DNA from: Forficula auricularia
Lineage: Eukaryota > Arthropoda > Insecta > Dermaptera > Forficulidae
DNA length: 64,000 nucleotides
Assembly (NCBI GenBank): GCA_024734495.1
Contig: JALMQS010000153.1
Location: 12,442,626 to 12,506,625, forward strand
Direction: 5' to 3'
The position numbers were made by a program, and so were the translations under genes. Shown here piece after piece: positions 1-10,545 of the stretch. Positions within the stretch are counted from its first letter, which is position 1; each line of letters starts with the position of its first letter. A model generated the notes under the pieces. The model was not told where the DNA came from. It worked only from the letters and a program-made list of their open reading frames with translations, and did not search any database.

Positions 1-263
1 GTCCAATTTATAACTGTTGGAGTTGACATAAAAATGTAGAACTCGAGCATTTGTGGTTCTTAGTTGGTGGATAAGTCGCGTTTTGGAGATGGGCAAACGC
101 GTGTTGAGGAGAAAATTATTATTAGGGTCCAGACGCCCATATAAGGGTGCATAAGACGAACCATTTACAGCCGATACGTAAAGGAAATAGATCTTTGGAG
201 TTCGAAATAATTTTAAAAATTTGAAAGCACTCCTGAAACACCTTTTGCTGTTGTCAAATTTCC
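1..263. other. AT-rich stretch, no gene seen
   Basis: No open frame with coding character, splice-flanked exon or recognisable repeat is seen before the hAT-like element that starts at 272. Confidence 0.5.
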
Positions 264-271
264 CCCTAAAC

Positions 272-554
272 CAGTGTGGGAGAAATATCTTAAGGGGGTG
301 TAAAGAAATATACAATAGACAGAAGAATGATAATAAAATGTATAAAATATAAGAATTTAGGTTTGGTATATGTAGTAATATTGAAAATTTTATCGAACAA
401 TTTCAAGCAGCTACTATAATTTTAACAATTAATGACTCCTTGGGTCTGAATGTTTATCTGAAAAGATCCTATTATAACCTTTTTTGAAGAGGCGTACGGC
501 TAAAATCAAAACGGAAAGAGGGGGGAGGGGATACAAAATTATTGAGAAACACTG
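272..554. mobile_element. Non-autonomous hAT-like element, 283 bp
   Basis: The element starts CAGTGTGGGAG and ends with the reverse complement of CAGTGTTTCTCA, so the ends share the CAGTG terminus usual for hAT transposons. It is flanked by a perfect 8-bp direct repeat, CCCTAAAC, at 264-271 and 555-562. Eight bases is the hAT target duplication length. Near each end lies a G-rich run (AAGGGGG inside the left end, GGGGGGAGGGG near the right). There is no transposase, so it must have been moved in trans. The intact duplication suggests a fairly recent insertion. Confidence 0.85.
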
Positions 555-712
555 CCCTAAACTGATTATAAAGTTACAGCGCTCCTGTGTTTAAATTGGA
601 TATGCATTCAAATAGAACACATTGAATTGCAGGTTGCAGCAACAGGCGTTAAATATTAATTTTCGTTTTATTATTAATGTCTGATATTTCTGCATTGCGA
701 ACCGAAAGTACC

Positions 713-1194
713 TAATTATAACAGAAGTAGTGGGGAACTGGATAAGATTAAAAACACAGGGTTTTTATTAAATGGACCAGATGTTTCGTCAATTTATTTA
801 TACTTCCTCAATGGCTCATTTTTTCACTTTTTGTCAAAAAACAATTTTACTATAAAATAAAACATCATTAAGCTCACAGTAATCAACAATCTTTTTTTTG
901 GCTTTTCGGCCTTTCTAGCCATCAGCCAATTTACGATACTATTATATTTTTAAATTTTGTCTTGACCAATCAACAATCTTGGAAACGACTCTTCTTTAAC
1001 AATCAAAATTTGTGTTCGTTTTTATTCAGAAATAACATATATAGAATAAAAAAATTAATTTGTCTTAAAGTAAAATTGTTTTTTGACAATGAACCATTGA
1101 GGAGGTCGAAATAAATTGACGAAACGTCTGGCCCAATTAATAAAAACCCTGTGTTTTTAATCTTATCCAGTTCCCCACTATTCCTGTTATAAAT
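713..1194. repeat. Snap-back inverted repeat, arms about 140 and 124 bp
   Basis: The left arm (713-853) and right arm (1071-1194) are reverse complements with few mismatches, for example GGGGAACTGGATAAGATTAA at the left end against its complement at the right end. Each arm carries a GAAACGTC-like box. On the + strand at 1097-1128 it reads TTGAGGA, an extra G, then GTC/GAC pairing, then GAAACGTC. This resembles the hammerhead-like modules elsewhere in the window but with the first core C changed to T. The spacer was invaded by a SINE fragment at 894-967. No terminal direct repeat was found. Confidence 0.75.
894..967 (-). mobile_element. 5'-truncated SINE 3' end, with 13-bp target duplication
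   Basis: The block is bounded by a perfect 13-bp direct repeat, AATCAACAATCTT, at 881-893 and 968-980. On the minus strand it matches the 3' part of the full SINE at 7180-7350: both carry an AAATTGGC..TATGR..CTAGAA..GGCCGAAAA stretch and end in an A-rich tail, read as T here. The tRNA-like head is missing, the usual outcome of incomplete target-primed reverse transcription by a LINE partner. It lies inside the spacer of the snap-back repeat at 713-1194, so it is younger than that repeat. Confidence 0.8.
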
Positions 1195-1264
1195 TTACTA
1201 TGGATATCAATGATGTAACATTCCTAATTATTTAATTAATAATAAAATAATTATAATAAGTTCT

Positions 1265-1667
1265 AATAAAAAATAATTTTTAAGAAAAAAATAAAAATCG
1301 ACTTCAAAAAATTAAATGCAACAAATAAAATACACTAAAAGGTGTAAAATAATTATTATCTTATTTAGTTACAACTAAACGACGAAATATTAACATGAAA
1401 TTACTTTTTGAAGTCAGTACCAAACAAACTATACCTATAAGCGAGCGTACCCGCCAAACGTACTAAGTAAGATCCGTCGAGTGCGATTCATAAAAGGTAT
1501 ATGTTTGGCACCAACTTCAAAAAGTAATTTCATGTTAATATTTCGTCGTTTAGTTGTAACTAAATAAGATAATAATTATTTTATACCTTTTAGTGTATTT
1601 TATTTGTTGCATTTAATTTTTTGAAGTCGGTTTTTATTTTTTTCTTAAAAATTATTTTTATTTTTCT
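1265..1667. repeat. Long inverted repeat, arms about 172 bp, 58-bp spacer
   Basis: The left arm (1265-1436) and right arm (1495-1667) pair almost throughout, with only scattered differences. Both arms contain TTTTTGAAGT next to a CGACTTC or GAAGTCGG block, the same block that ends the neighbouring repeat at about 1987. The spacer 1437-1494 is richer in GC and CpG than the arms. No open frame is present. It could be a foldback transposon or an inverted dimer of a retroelement 3' end. Confidence 0.75.
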
Positions 1668-1779
1668 CTATTTAGTGATGTTATTAATAGTGATCATATC
1701 ATCAGAACTTGACCAAATTAATATGACACCATCCCTAAGACACCCCCTTTCGGATAAAAAAAGAACCATCGAAATCAGT

Positions 1780-2005
1780 TCATAAACAAAGAGGTTAGGT
1801 CTAAACAAACCTAATAAAAAAGGTCTAATACCTATGAAAAAAACGAAAAAAAAAATGGGACCAATCGGAAGCTAGACTGGACCCAATGCAAAAAAAATTT
1901 CAATATCGGTTGACAATTGGTGGAGATATGAGGTAACATAGGCACAAAAAAAAAAATTCAGTCTAATAGAGAACCTCCTCCTTTTTTGAAGTCGGTTAAA
2001 AATAA
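1780..2005 (+). mobile_element. Repeat ending in GAAGTCGGTTA, probable retroelement 3' part
   Basis: The stretch GACAATTGGTGGAGATATG followed by GAGGTAAC, an A-rich run and then CCTCCTCCTTTTTTGAAGTC with GGTTA resembles a repeat I recall as widespread in insects. The same GAAGTCGG block ends both arms of the inverted repeat at 1265-1667. No reading frame survives. Assignment to a LINE or SINE class is not possible from this fragment. Confidence 0.45.
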
Positions 2006-4701
2006 CTTCCAGGACTAAATTTTCTGATCCATATTTTTTTCTCAATTATCATCTCTGTCTTCATATACTATATAAATTCGACTGAAAATAAATTAATAGA
2101 ATTATTAGGATGTCTGTTAGAATATATAGATTAGCATAATAGAAAAGTTTACTGAATGTTTGCTTTAGCATGAACCGAAAGGAATTGTTTGATTTGCACA
2201 GAAATTTGATTTAATTATGAATTAATACAATCATTTTCCTATCGAATAGATAATGTGATGGTAGCTAAAGTTGTGTACAATGAATTCATTAAATGCGAAA
2301 TTCAATAGAGTTGAATTTATTTCGAACGATTCGGTCGCTAATTTGTAAGGATATGAAAATATTATTATTTGCGAAATAGCTGCTCAACTAATTATTTGTC
2401 GGTATTTGTAAAGGAAGGTGTTGCAGTCGCAGTCGAGAATGGATGATCCTTAATGAGACCTTGAGAACTGTTTGACGAGCATTTGTGAATGTCGGCAGTT
2501 CAGCCATGCGAGATGTTTTTCGCCGGGAATTATTCAACCAGATATCTATGGATTGATTAATGTGCTATTTTGCTAACTAGAGGAAAATCTTTAATTGAAC
2601 GAAATCCAGCCAGCTCGCGTTCAGAATTTCTAACAAGTTACCTTTTAATTAATCACTAATGAAAATTTATATGTATAAAAAAAGAATAAGATAAGTTCTC
2701 TGACTTATTGAAAAATATCTTCATAATATTGTTCCGAAAAATATTTGCCTCATTATAACTTTGAATTTGAATATTTTATTGAAACGATGAAGGTTAAAGT
2801 TTGCATATTTTTTTCAAATAAGACTAACTGATGTAAACAAACAATTAAATTGAATTTTTTTGAAGGATATTTTTTAATGATAACAAGTGGAAAAGAAGTC
2901 AAATTCTTAAACTTTATCTGGTCATTATCGAATTAACTACCAATACTTATATGTTGTTAAATAAGAAAAGTATTTGTTTGAAAAAATTAAAATATTTGTT
3001 AGAAATCGATTTTTATGTTTCGACAAAGGCCGTAAAAACCCCGCACCAAAAAAAAATAAATATTTCGTTCTAAAATCAAGAAATCTACTCTTGGTTTTCT
3101 GATTTTCATTTTTAAAGAGAGAGAAGAGATTTCAGTGGTTGATTTATTAAAATTCTAATAAATTTGTGCGCCGGGGAGCCGCGGTCTCTTCACAGGTGCG
3201 CCGCGAAGCTTCATAATTAATTGAAGCAAGACATTTGGCAAAATTAGACAAAAAACAAAGTGAGAAGCTAAAAATTATTTATTATTTATTTTTATCTCTT
3301 ACTTAAGATTATATATATTTTTACTTAGGGTATTGTGTCATGGAAAAATTTTAATTGAAAAAAGTCGCAGTGACAAATATAATATTTAACAAAATACATA
3401 ATATTTATCAAATTGTATTATTTATATAAGTAGTTATTATGTATAATAAAAAAAATACTTTTTATTTGTGTCTAATAAAAGTTTATAGAAATATATTTAA
3501 TAAGTTGAGTATTTGTATATTCTTTGTAGAGAGCCCCATAACTAAATCTAAATGCTAACTTGCTGGTTTGGATAAATAAATGATTGAAGATTGCAAAACT
3601 TGGGAAAATGAAGACAAGTAGGGCCTCTTTTGCTAGAATGCAGAAGTTGACGTCAGTTCGATGTTTCTATAATTTGATATCATTTTAGAATACAAGGTTC
3701 AATTGATATTTCGTAAAATAATCACTAAATATATCTAAAATATATCACCAGCTGCCACGAAATTTAAAAATATTTCATCGAAATGCTTTAATTTATTTAC
3801 ACCTTTTGAAAATGTTTTTTTTGTGTTTGTACACGTACAAAAAGAATGACTGGTTGGCTAGCGAGACAAAATCATATATTGCATTACTAGGCAAATAAAG
3901 TTAATGATGACTTACATTAAAAGATTGTTAATCTCAATTAAATTGATTATTTTATTTATTTTAAAACTCACTAATAGCTTATTACAAATAATTTCATTAT
4001 AAAAATTAATTAAAAAATTGTATTGATTATGAGATTGAAAAGATTATCTAGCATATTGGAATTGGAATAATTATCGGAAAAGAGGTTTTTTATTTAATTA
4101 GTTTTTTCCTCTTATTAAAAACGACTAAAAAGATGATCAAGGACAGTTAATGGTGAAGTAATCTCCGAAGTCGAAGCTCAAATATAGTGTATACATTAAT
4201 TCATGTAAAATAATTGGTTCAATAAAATAAAAAAATAAAAAAATTGAATTATCTCAAAATAAATAAATCAAAAAAAAAAAATATAAATTTATTAAAATTA
4301 AGTTTATTATTTATTCCTAGGGCCGGTCTAACCTGAGAGTGTATCGAGTTTTGAAAAAGTAAAAACATTTTCCTCCAATTTTATTTTTAATTTAATTAAA
4401 AGATGAAAAATTGGCTGGCCATTGATTTGAAAATTTAAAATTTAAAAGACTATAATATGCTATCAAAATTCACTACCTTAATCTATGGTATGTTCCCATG
4501 GTTCTGTCATCTGACGTTAAATCGATCCGATACGGATACTATCAGTCAATAGATTGCGGTAATCTACTGTACGAAATTTTCATCTATCTATCTGTCGAAT
4601 ACACCATAACGGAAAAGATTAAATATTTATAACTTTATCCGATGACAACTGTTTTTTAACCTCATTGTTTCTTCGTTACTATTTATTTTGACTGTTAGGC
4701 A
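2006..4701. other. AT-rich stretch, no gene seen
   Basis: No convincing exon or named repeat is visible. Two short patches stand out by base composition. One is about 2400-2560, moderately GC-richer and non-repetitive. The other is 3165-3207, where GTGCGCCG occurs twice about 30 bases apart in an otherwise AT-rich setting, possibly a transposon remnant. Neither is open in any frame over a useful length. Confidence 0.45.
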
Positions 4702-4872
4702 GGGAAAAGTGGGGGAATATCCACCGTCAGGCAAAACCGGCCAGTTTCAAATCTCATATACACTACTTGGCGCCATACAAGCAAAATTTAGAGACCATTA
4801 AATTTATTTCCAAATATTACTGCTTGGTCGATTTTGCCTCCACCATGATCGACATTACCCCAAAATTTTCCC
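4702..4872. mobile_element. Small TIR element (MITE-like), 171 bp
   Basis: The first and last 45 or so bases are imperfect inverted repeats. The left end runs GGGAAAAGTGGGGGAATATC and reaches GGCAAAACCGGCCA. The right end, reverse-complemented, runs GGGAAAATTTTGGGGTAATG and reaches GGCAAAATCGACCA. No target duplication is obvious, so the superfamily is undecided. There is no coding capacity. Confidence 0.55.
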
Positions 4873-5158
4873 TTTTTTTAAAAAAAAATTACCTTATAAA
4901 AAAAACATTTGATTGTTTGCAAATCCAATAGAAGACACGCATTTGATATTTTTAACAGCTCTAAGTCATTTTCCACTAATCATGAATATCAGTTGTAATA
5001 ATGATATTATAATAATTAATATACTCAAACAATTTCTCAAAACACAGACCCCCTAAACCTTTAGCCTATAAGGATGAAAAATTATATTGAGACTTTTGAG
5101 GATAATTTCAATAACCAGATTGCAACCATTTTTGCAGCCAACCCTCCCTGGCGTCTTG

Positions 5159-5578
5159 TTAACTAAGCAAAAAATTACCTAGCTCGGTCCACCAGATAAT
5201 TAGAAATTATTTTATTAAATTATTAATTATTATTATTATTATTATTCGACTCCATGAATAATTCTCTTCTTCTGGTTGTAAACCATATTGGCACATCAAG
5301 ATGAACCTAGTAAAATTTTCAGTCACTAGAACCTGGATCCCGGCACAATGGAATCGGTCAGGATGCATCCATCCTATCCTGGCTGTGCTCCGGCGAAGAC
5401 TGTTTTAGGTTGTCCTGATGGAGTGTCGGGAGTCGGAAAATATCAAGGGTGATATACATGGCTCAAATGACCATAAGTAGTTGACGAACCGATAAACAAA
5501 ATAATAATAATAGTAATAATAATTAATAATTTAAATATAATAATGTCAAATTATCTGCTAATTTTTGCTTAGTTAAAA
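5159..5578. mobile_element. TIR element with arms of about 80-90 bp
   Basis: The left arm 5159-5245 and right arm 5498-5578 are imperfect reverse complements. The outer tips read TAACTAAGCAAAAA at the left and the complement of TAACTAAGCAAAAATTA at the right. The inner parts are (ATT)n on the left and (AAT)n on the right. The spacer holds a GC-richer unique core (5325-5460, with CTGGATCCCGGCAC). The left arm has about 14 extra bases near 5178. It looks like a MITE or foldback element without coding sequence. Confidence 0.6.
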
Positions 5579-5704
5579 GCGATATATTAATATTATTTTT
5601 AATTTTAAATTCAAGTAAATAGGTCGATTTTTATTTGTGCCAGAATTAAATAAAATTGAAATAATATATCTTAATATTCAAGATAATATAGATAGAATAG
5701 TCAT

Positions 5705-5910
5705 TTGTTATAAATAAATAAATAAATAAATCTTTATTCCTCGACCTGCTTAGAGGCACAAGTCCTCGGTGGCTAGGTCCTCCAAACATCAATACAATCT
5801 AGCTACAATACATTAATAAACATCAATACAAATTAATTACAACAATTTAAAAAATAATAAACAAGTAAAAAAAAAAAAATAAAAAAAAAAAATAAAAAAA
5901 AATAGAAATG
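5705..5910 (-). mobile_element. LINE 3' tail with (AAAT)n, then A-rich low complexity
   Basis: Read on the minus strand, the block GAGGAATAAAGATTTATTTA followed by TTTATTTATAA looks like the 3' terminus of a non-LTR retrotransposon with a polyadenylation-like AATAAA and a short tandem tail. On the plus strand the body runs through CTCGACCTGCTTAGAGGCAC. Beyond about 5866 lies an almost pure A tract with occasional T. No reverse transcriptase reading frame remains. Confidence 0.5.
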
Positions 5911-6650
5911 TATGCTCATTAATAAATAACATGACCATAGAATTCCATCAAAAAACAAAAAGTAATTTAAAAATTCCGCGCAAAAACCCGATACCAGGAG
6001 CAAGCGGTAAAATTATTTTTTTCTTTATTTTCTTTTTCTTTGATAACTGAGACTCTACTTTTAGTGGGTCTCATGGGGCATGTGTTAAACAACCAAATGA
6101 GTTTGACAGTTCTATTTAAATCCGGCAGGATTCTATTTACGTGAATTTGGCCGTATGGTTTGCATCCGATCGATCAACATGTATGGGAAAATGGAGAAGT
6201 GATAGCGAGGGACAAACACCAAGGGGAGAACCTTGAATTCCGATTCGCGCATCGACGAGGTGTGAAGGCATGCAAAAAACTTTATTTTAAAAAATACACC
6301 CATCACAAATCTTCCTTCCATTTATTTATGTATAAATCAAAGAGATAACTGCTGTTAACAAATAATAGAGGAAATGTGTTCATCTTGAAAATCACTTCTT
6401 TTATTAAAAGTCTGGTGTTAGTGATGAACACCAAGTCACCATATACTATACATTGGTTACCCATCCAATTTACATAATTTGCATTTTATTATAAATACCC
6501 AACAAGAAGAAACAGGTGTCCTCTTTATAATACTTCAAATATGTAGTGTAATCTTTTTTAAATGATATCTAGATTTTTTTAATGACATTCTGCTCAAAAC
6601 ATTCAATCACATCAATATTTGAGTCGGCCATTTGTCAAATCGAAAAAATT
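5911..6650. other. No gene supported
   Basis: A moderately GC-richer patch (about 6120-6280) is open on both strands for about 60 codons, but the frames overlap antisense, have no splice or start context and no recognisable domain. I treat both as chance frames. Otherwise the stretch is AT-rich unique sequence. Confidence 0.45.
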
Positions 6651-6654
6651 TAAA

Positions 6655-7130
6655 AAACACTAGGCCATCCAAGTCCGAGTTGGATCGCATACCGAGGGTT
6701 CCATACCTTATAAGACCCAAAATACCTATTCGAAATAAAAAAAAATTACTTTAATTTATCGTTAATAATGTCCGGAATAAGTGAATTTGTGGAATTTTCC
6801 TAAATTTGAAGTAATTTTTAAACTCCGATATGTACATAAATGGCCATTTTGAAGCTTTCTCATACCTCCATTTTAAATCGAAAAAAAAACTTTAAAAATT
6901 TAAACTAATTCTACTTTAAGGGATACCCCTCACTCTATGAAATATATTATTATTATTTTATTTTTATTTATTTTTTTTGAACCAGATATAAATAAACTCT
7001 TCCCGAAATATAATTACACATAATTTGTAAATTTCAGGTTTCTATCTTATTTAGCTACAATGCTTTGACAGGCGTTAGATAGACATCACTAATATGGTTC
7101 TATTTGACTTGTTAATGGGAACCCTAAAAA
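6655..7130. mobile_element. Dispersed repeat of the GGGTTCC...GGAACCCT type
   Basis: The block opens with GATCGCATACCGAGGGTTCC and closes with GGGAACCCTAAAAA. Before the close lies a degenerate region, TTTCAGGTTTCTATCTTATT then GCTACAATGCTTTGACAGGC. That inner region aligns with 19545-19605 and 58328-58395, so the family has several old copies in this window. I recall similar GGGTTCCGTA-type repeats as common in insects. No reading frame survives. Confidence 0.55.
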
Positions 7131-7179
7131 TTAGAGAAAAATGATAAAATAATCTAATTTTTTTTTTAAACTTTTTTTT

Positions 7180-7350
7180 GGATTTTCGGCCCTTCTAGTC
7201 ATAGGCCAATTTACGATACTTATTATTATTTTTAAAAAATTTGTCTCTACCCAGGGATCAGATTTTAGCCGGATGCCTCGAGTCGGATTCGAACCCGGGT
7301 CCACTTGGTTAGCAGTCTAGTACGCTAACCCCTAGCCTAACCCGAGACTC
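7180..7350 (-). mobile_element. tRNA-derived SINE, full length, about 171 bp
   Basis: On the minus strand the element starts GAGTCTCGGGTTAGGC. It carries an A-box-like segment (7323-7340) and a perfect B box, GGGTTCGAATCC (7285-7296), then an AT-rich body and a tail region ending GGGCCGAAAATCC. It is flanked by a perfect direct repeat of 18 bases, six T, AAAC, eight T, at 7162-7179 and 7351-7368. The head would be an internal RNA polymerase III promoter. It shares its head and a CCGGCTAAAA block with the SINE at 52653-52870, and its tail with the fragment at 894-967. Confidence 0.85.
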
Positions 7351-7368
7351 TTTTTTAAACTTTTTTTT

Positions 7369-8084
7369 TAAATATTTATTAAAATAAACATTTTGAGGTA
7401 TATTATTAAAGGCGTAGCTTTTAATAGATCTCGGTGATTTCCGGATTACTCTGAAATAAAATATTGTGAAACATTAATTTCTGAAAAAAATATTATTAAC
7501 ATCGGAGGGTCATTTTTTTGTCATTTAGTGGTGTTCAGCCTAATCATTGGGAACATTTATTTTAATTTTGAAAAGTTATGAATCAATTAGTAAAATTTAA
7601 ATAAGCTGATGTGGCCATCCACATGACTTTATCATGCACTTGGCTCCTCTCTTATATTTACTATTTAATAAAATAATTTTTAATTATTTAGGAAAGAACC
7701 CCCCTCTTAATTTTGGGGCCATTAGCAATTAATAATTGCTCTTTTTAATTATAAGACTATTTTATTAAAAATGTCACCTTTCTTCGATTTTTGTTTGAAA
7801 ATCTTATAATTTTAATATTTTACCCCCCTCTCATCTCCTTAATTTTTGGTTTGATTTCAATTAAAATCTAATCAGCTCTTAATCTCAATGCATCAAAACT
7901 ACATGTGAAATTTCGTTTTGATATTCAGACTAATTTTTGAACTAAATTCCATAATGTATTAACAGACGTTTTGACAAAATAATTAATCAATTTAATCCTG
8001 ATGTGTGTGTCTTTCTTGATTGAAATTATATTAAATTTTATTATTAATACTATTGTTTTTTTATTTTACTGATATTCAATCAAA
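7369..8084. other. AT-rich stretch, no gene seen
   Basis: No exon-like frame, hairpin of note or known repeat was seen between the SINE and the TIR element that starts at 8087. Confidence 0.45.
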
Positions 8085-8086
8085 TA

Positions 8087-8579
8087 CACTCAAGGGCAAA
8101 AAAAAACGCAACACCTAATTTTTTTATTTTGTAAATTTAAATTTTATAATATTTATCTTTGAACAAATAAAATTCATTAATATAATTTCTAAGACAATTT
8201 TAAATATAAAAATTTTAATTTAAGTTTAAAAATGTATCTTAAAGTTTATTTTTTCAAAAAAGTTGTCACACTTAATTATCACAAATAATCTCCAAGCGGA
8301 TCATCTTTTAATGATTTTTCTCAACTGAAATCACAAAATTTAATTTTCAGGAAAAATTGAATTGATTAATCTAATTTAAGAAAATTTGATATTTTGAAAC
8401 AATGTTAGAGATTTGTAATTAAATTATTAATAATAGAGATTAAAAGTGTTTAAAATTATTTAAAATGACTTTAAAAATGATATAAATGTTTTAACTTTGT
8501 TAAAAAATTGATTTTATAAAAGTAAAACATTAAAAATTAAAAAAAAAATTAGGTGTTGCGTTTTTTTTGGCGGTGAGTG
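8087..8579. mobile_element. Tc1/mariner-like MITE, 493 bp, TA target site
   Basis: The ends are long inverted repeats. The left end starts CACTCAAGGGC, and the right end, reverse-complemented, starts CACTCACCGCC. Both continue into an A run and CGCAACACCTAATTTTTTT. The element is flanked by TA on both sides (8085-8086 and 8580-8581), as expected for Tc1/mariner transposition. The inside is AT-rich and has no transposase frame. An autonomous relative must have supplied the enzyme. Confidence 0.8.
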
Positions 8580-8799
8580 TAGACAAGGTTTTAATATTTA
8601 ACGCCTAATGATGGATCCCGCAATTCAGAGCATTCGGTTCGAATCCATAACCTAGAACACAGAGATGAAGCTCTTTCTTTCTAATCGGTCCGGGAACAAA
8701 AGTATTTTTCTTGGAATTAAAGGAATTTCATTTAATATTTTTTTTAATTAGTTAGGGCAAATTTAAAAAATAAAATTCGATTTATAAAAGCTTGAATTT

Positions 8800-8882
8800 T
8801 GTTTAGGGTTCCGTGCAAACGTGAACCGGAACTCTATTCCTGTCGCCACTAAGTCCATCTGTCTTTCCGTTTGTTAGGCCAA
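8800..8882 (+). mobile_element. Fragment of a GGGTTCCGTG-type repeat
   Basis: The stretch TAGGGTTCCGTGCAAACGTG, then GAACTCTATTCCTGTCG and a CCATCTGTCTTTCCG block, resembles the repeat family at 6655-7130. Such repeats typically end in TCTGTC-rich sequence followed by GGAACCCT. Only one end is left here, cut by the palindrome starting at 8890. Confidence 0.45.
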
Positions 8883-8949
8883 ATAATTTATTAATAAAGT
8901 AAAGGGTGTGTAGTTTCACAGTGAATTAAATAAAACTCAAAGAGGTTTA

Positions 8950-8998
8950 TACAAACTCAATATATTTCGGATTATTAGTCCATCATCAGGAGTTTACA
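8950..8998 (-). ncRNA. Hammerhead-ribozyme-like motif, mirror copy
   Basis: This is the inverted copy, in the left arm of the palindrome, of the motif at 9050-9098. It has the same CTGATGA core, GGA/TCC helix II, GAAA box and helix I strands, read on the minus strand. Transcription of the palindrome from either side would give one copy in sense orientation and one in antisense. Activity is not shown. Confidence 0.45.
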
Positions 8999-9049
8999 GG
9001 TTAAAACTAATAATATTTGAAGTTCGTTCAAATATTATTAGTTTTAACC

Positions 9050-9098
9050 TGTAAACTCCTGATGATGGACTAATAATCCGAAATATATTGAGTTTGTA
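9050..9098 (+). ncRNA. Hammerhead-ribozyme-like motif (type I topology)
   Basis: The parts occur in hammerhead order. Helix I 5' strand is 9050-9058, ending AAACTC. The core CTGATGA is 9059-9065, then one extra T at 9066. Helix II is GGA (67-69) with TCC (77-79) around CTAATAA. GAA is 9080-9082. A minimal helix III, ATATAT, is 9083-9088, T is at the cleavage position 9089, and the helix I 3' strand starts GAGTTT. Helix I forms six Watson-Crick pairs, then two G-U pairs and one A-T pair. The extra T before helix II is not standard for a hammerhead. Short helix III hammerheads are known from Penelope-like elements and may work as dimers. Confidence 0.5.
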
Positions 9099-9158
9099 TA
9101 AACCTCTTTGAGTTTTATTTAATTCACTGTGAAACTACACACCCTTTACTTTATTAAT

Positions 9159-10164
9159 TAATATCATGTTTCACCTAAAACCTACACCAGTTTCTCTAAG
9201 TAAAAAAAACAAACAAATAATTTATAACTTTTTAATGAGAATTCGACCCTTTATAATTGGTATTTCCGATTTAAGTTACAGATTACCTACTAGTACAAAA
9301 ATAACGAAATAAAAGATAGTAAAAATCGATATATACTGTAACCGGTTAGAAATTAAGAATTACAATTGTGAATGCTATCGAGTATTTTAATTACTTTTAA
9401 CTTATTACTGTCCGTGCATGTGTAGTTATTATAATGAAATTTTTTCTGCTTCTTTTTCTAAGCCATTTAGAAGAAGTATGAAAAATTACATGATATTATT
9501 TAAGTCCGTCAACTACTATATCTTTTGATCGAAATCTGACAAACGATCTAAGTAAAAATAAAATCTTCCTTCATCTCCGGATATTCTTTGAATATATTTC
9601 ATAATGGCGAGGTGATTAATATCCAAGCCACTGGCTTGAAATTAGAAATTATAATATATATTTATGAATGATAAAGCATATATAATTAAGTAGCTTGGCA
9701 ATCAATTTCAATATAGAAATTTTAAACAAGAAAAAGTAGAACGTTCTTCTGCATGATAGACAATATAAAAAGTTGGATAATCTATCTCCCATGTTTCCAT
9801 TTTTTATTTCAATGGATTTACAAATCCATCTATCATGAATCCGATCCATTAAGGAGATCATTTTCTAAAATAAGTTTCTATGTATCTCGCAATCCTTTAT
9901 AAATATCATTTGCTACTGGAATATTTAAATCCATTTCATTCTATTTTCATTGACATTATTTATGGAACTAGTTGACAGTCCACCTTAAGCTCAAAGGTCT
10001 TCTAAATCTGATGATTTATTTCTATATTTGTATGTATGTAGGTATGTAATTAACTTTAGAAATTGATTAAATATTCACTTTACTACATGTATATACAATA
10101 TGGGAAACAATTTTGTTTTTTGGCCTCGGATACTATAGTACAATAGTAGGATATTTTTATTGTG
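9159..10164. other. AT-rich stretch, no gene seen
   Basis: Only short chance frames in AT-rich sequence are seen. The 70-codon minus-strand frame at 9649-9861 has the Phe/Leu/Ile/Lys-rich composition expected of translated AT-rich intergenic DNA. Confidence 0.45.
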
Positions 10165-10545
10165 TACTAGCTGCAAGGCCCGCCTTCGGCGGCCCTCTTG
10201 CTAGCCAGGGGCCTCACCCCCTAGAGCCCTACCCCGAAACCCACTCAGCACACCCACACCCCACCACCCCAATACTCCAATGTACAGACAAAACCTTAAT
10301 TTTATATATATATATATATTTCATTTAAATTAGTAACCATAACGACCCCTGGACCCCCCCTTCCCCCCCGAAACCCACCCAGCACCCACACCCACACCAC
10401 CACCCCAATGTACAGACAAAACCTTAATTTTATATATATAGATAATTTAATTTAAATTGGTAACCATGACGACTGTTTTTGTTCGGGGACGGTCATAGGT
10501 ACATACAGAGGCAGGTGCAAATGTGCTTTAGTAGTATAGGATTAG
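10165..10545 (+). mobile_element. TACTAGCTG-type repeat with two internal copies of about 130 bp
   Basis: The element starts TACTAGCTGCAAGGCCCGCC with a GC-rich hairpin (GCCGCC opposed to a GGCGG-like segment). It ends near TTTAGTAGTATAGGAT. Inside, a unit beginning CCCCGAAACCCA and running through TGTACAGACAAAACC occurs twice, near 10232-10360 and 10366-10480, offset by about 128-134 bases. TACTAGCTG-type starts are familiar from insect repeats, and a relative lies on the minus strand at 32390-32995. The class is unresolved. A plus-strand frame here is Pro-rich chance translation. Confidence 0.55.

Larger units (their letters stand above)
8890..9158. repeat. Near-perfect 269-bp palindrome with 5-bp loop
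   Basis: Both arms of about 132 bp pair almost without error around a loop at 9022-9026 (GTTCG). The symmetry centre is 9024. Each arm contains the same hammerhead-like module, on the plus strand at 9050-9098 and mirrored on the minus strand at 8950-8998. No open frame is present and no clear target duplication was found. The very high arm identity implies a young element, recent gene conversion between arms, or an assembly fold-over. Confidence 0.9.
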
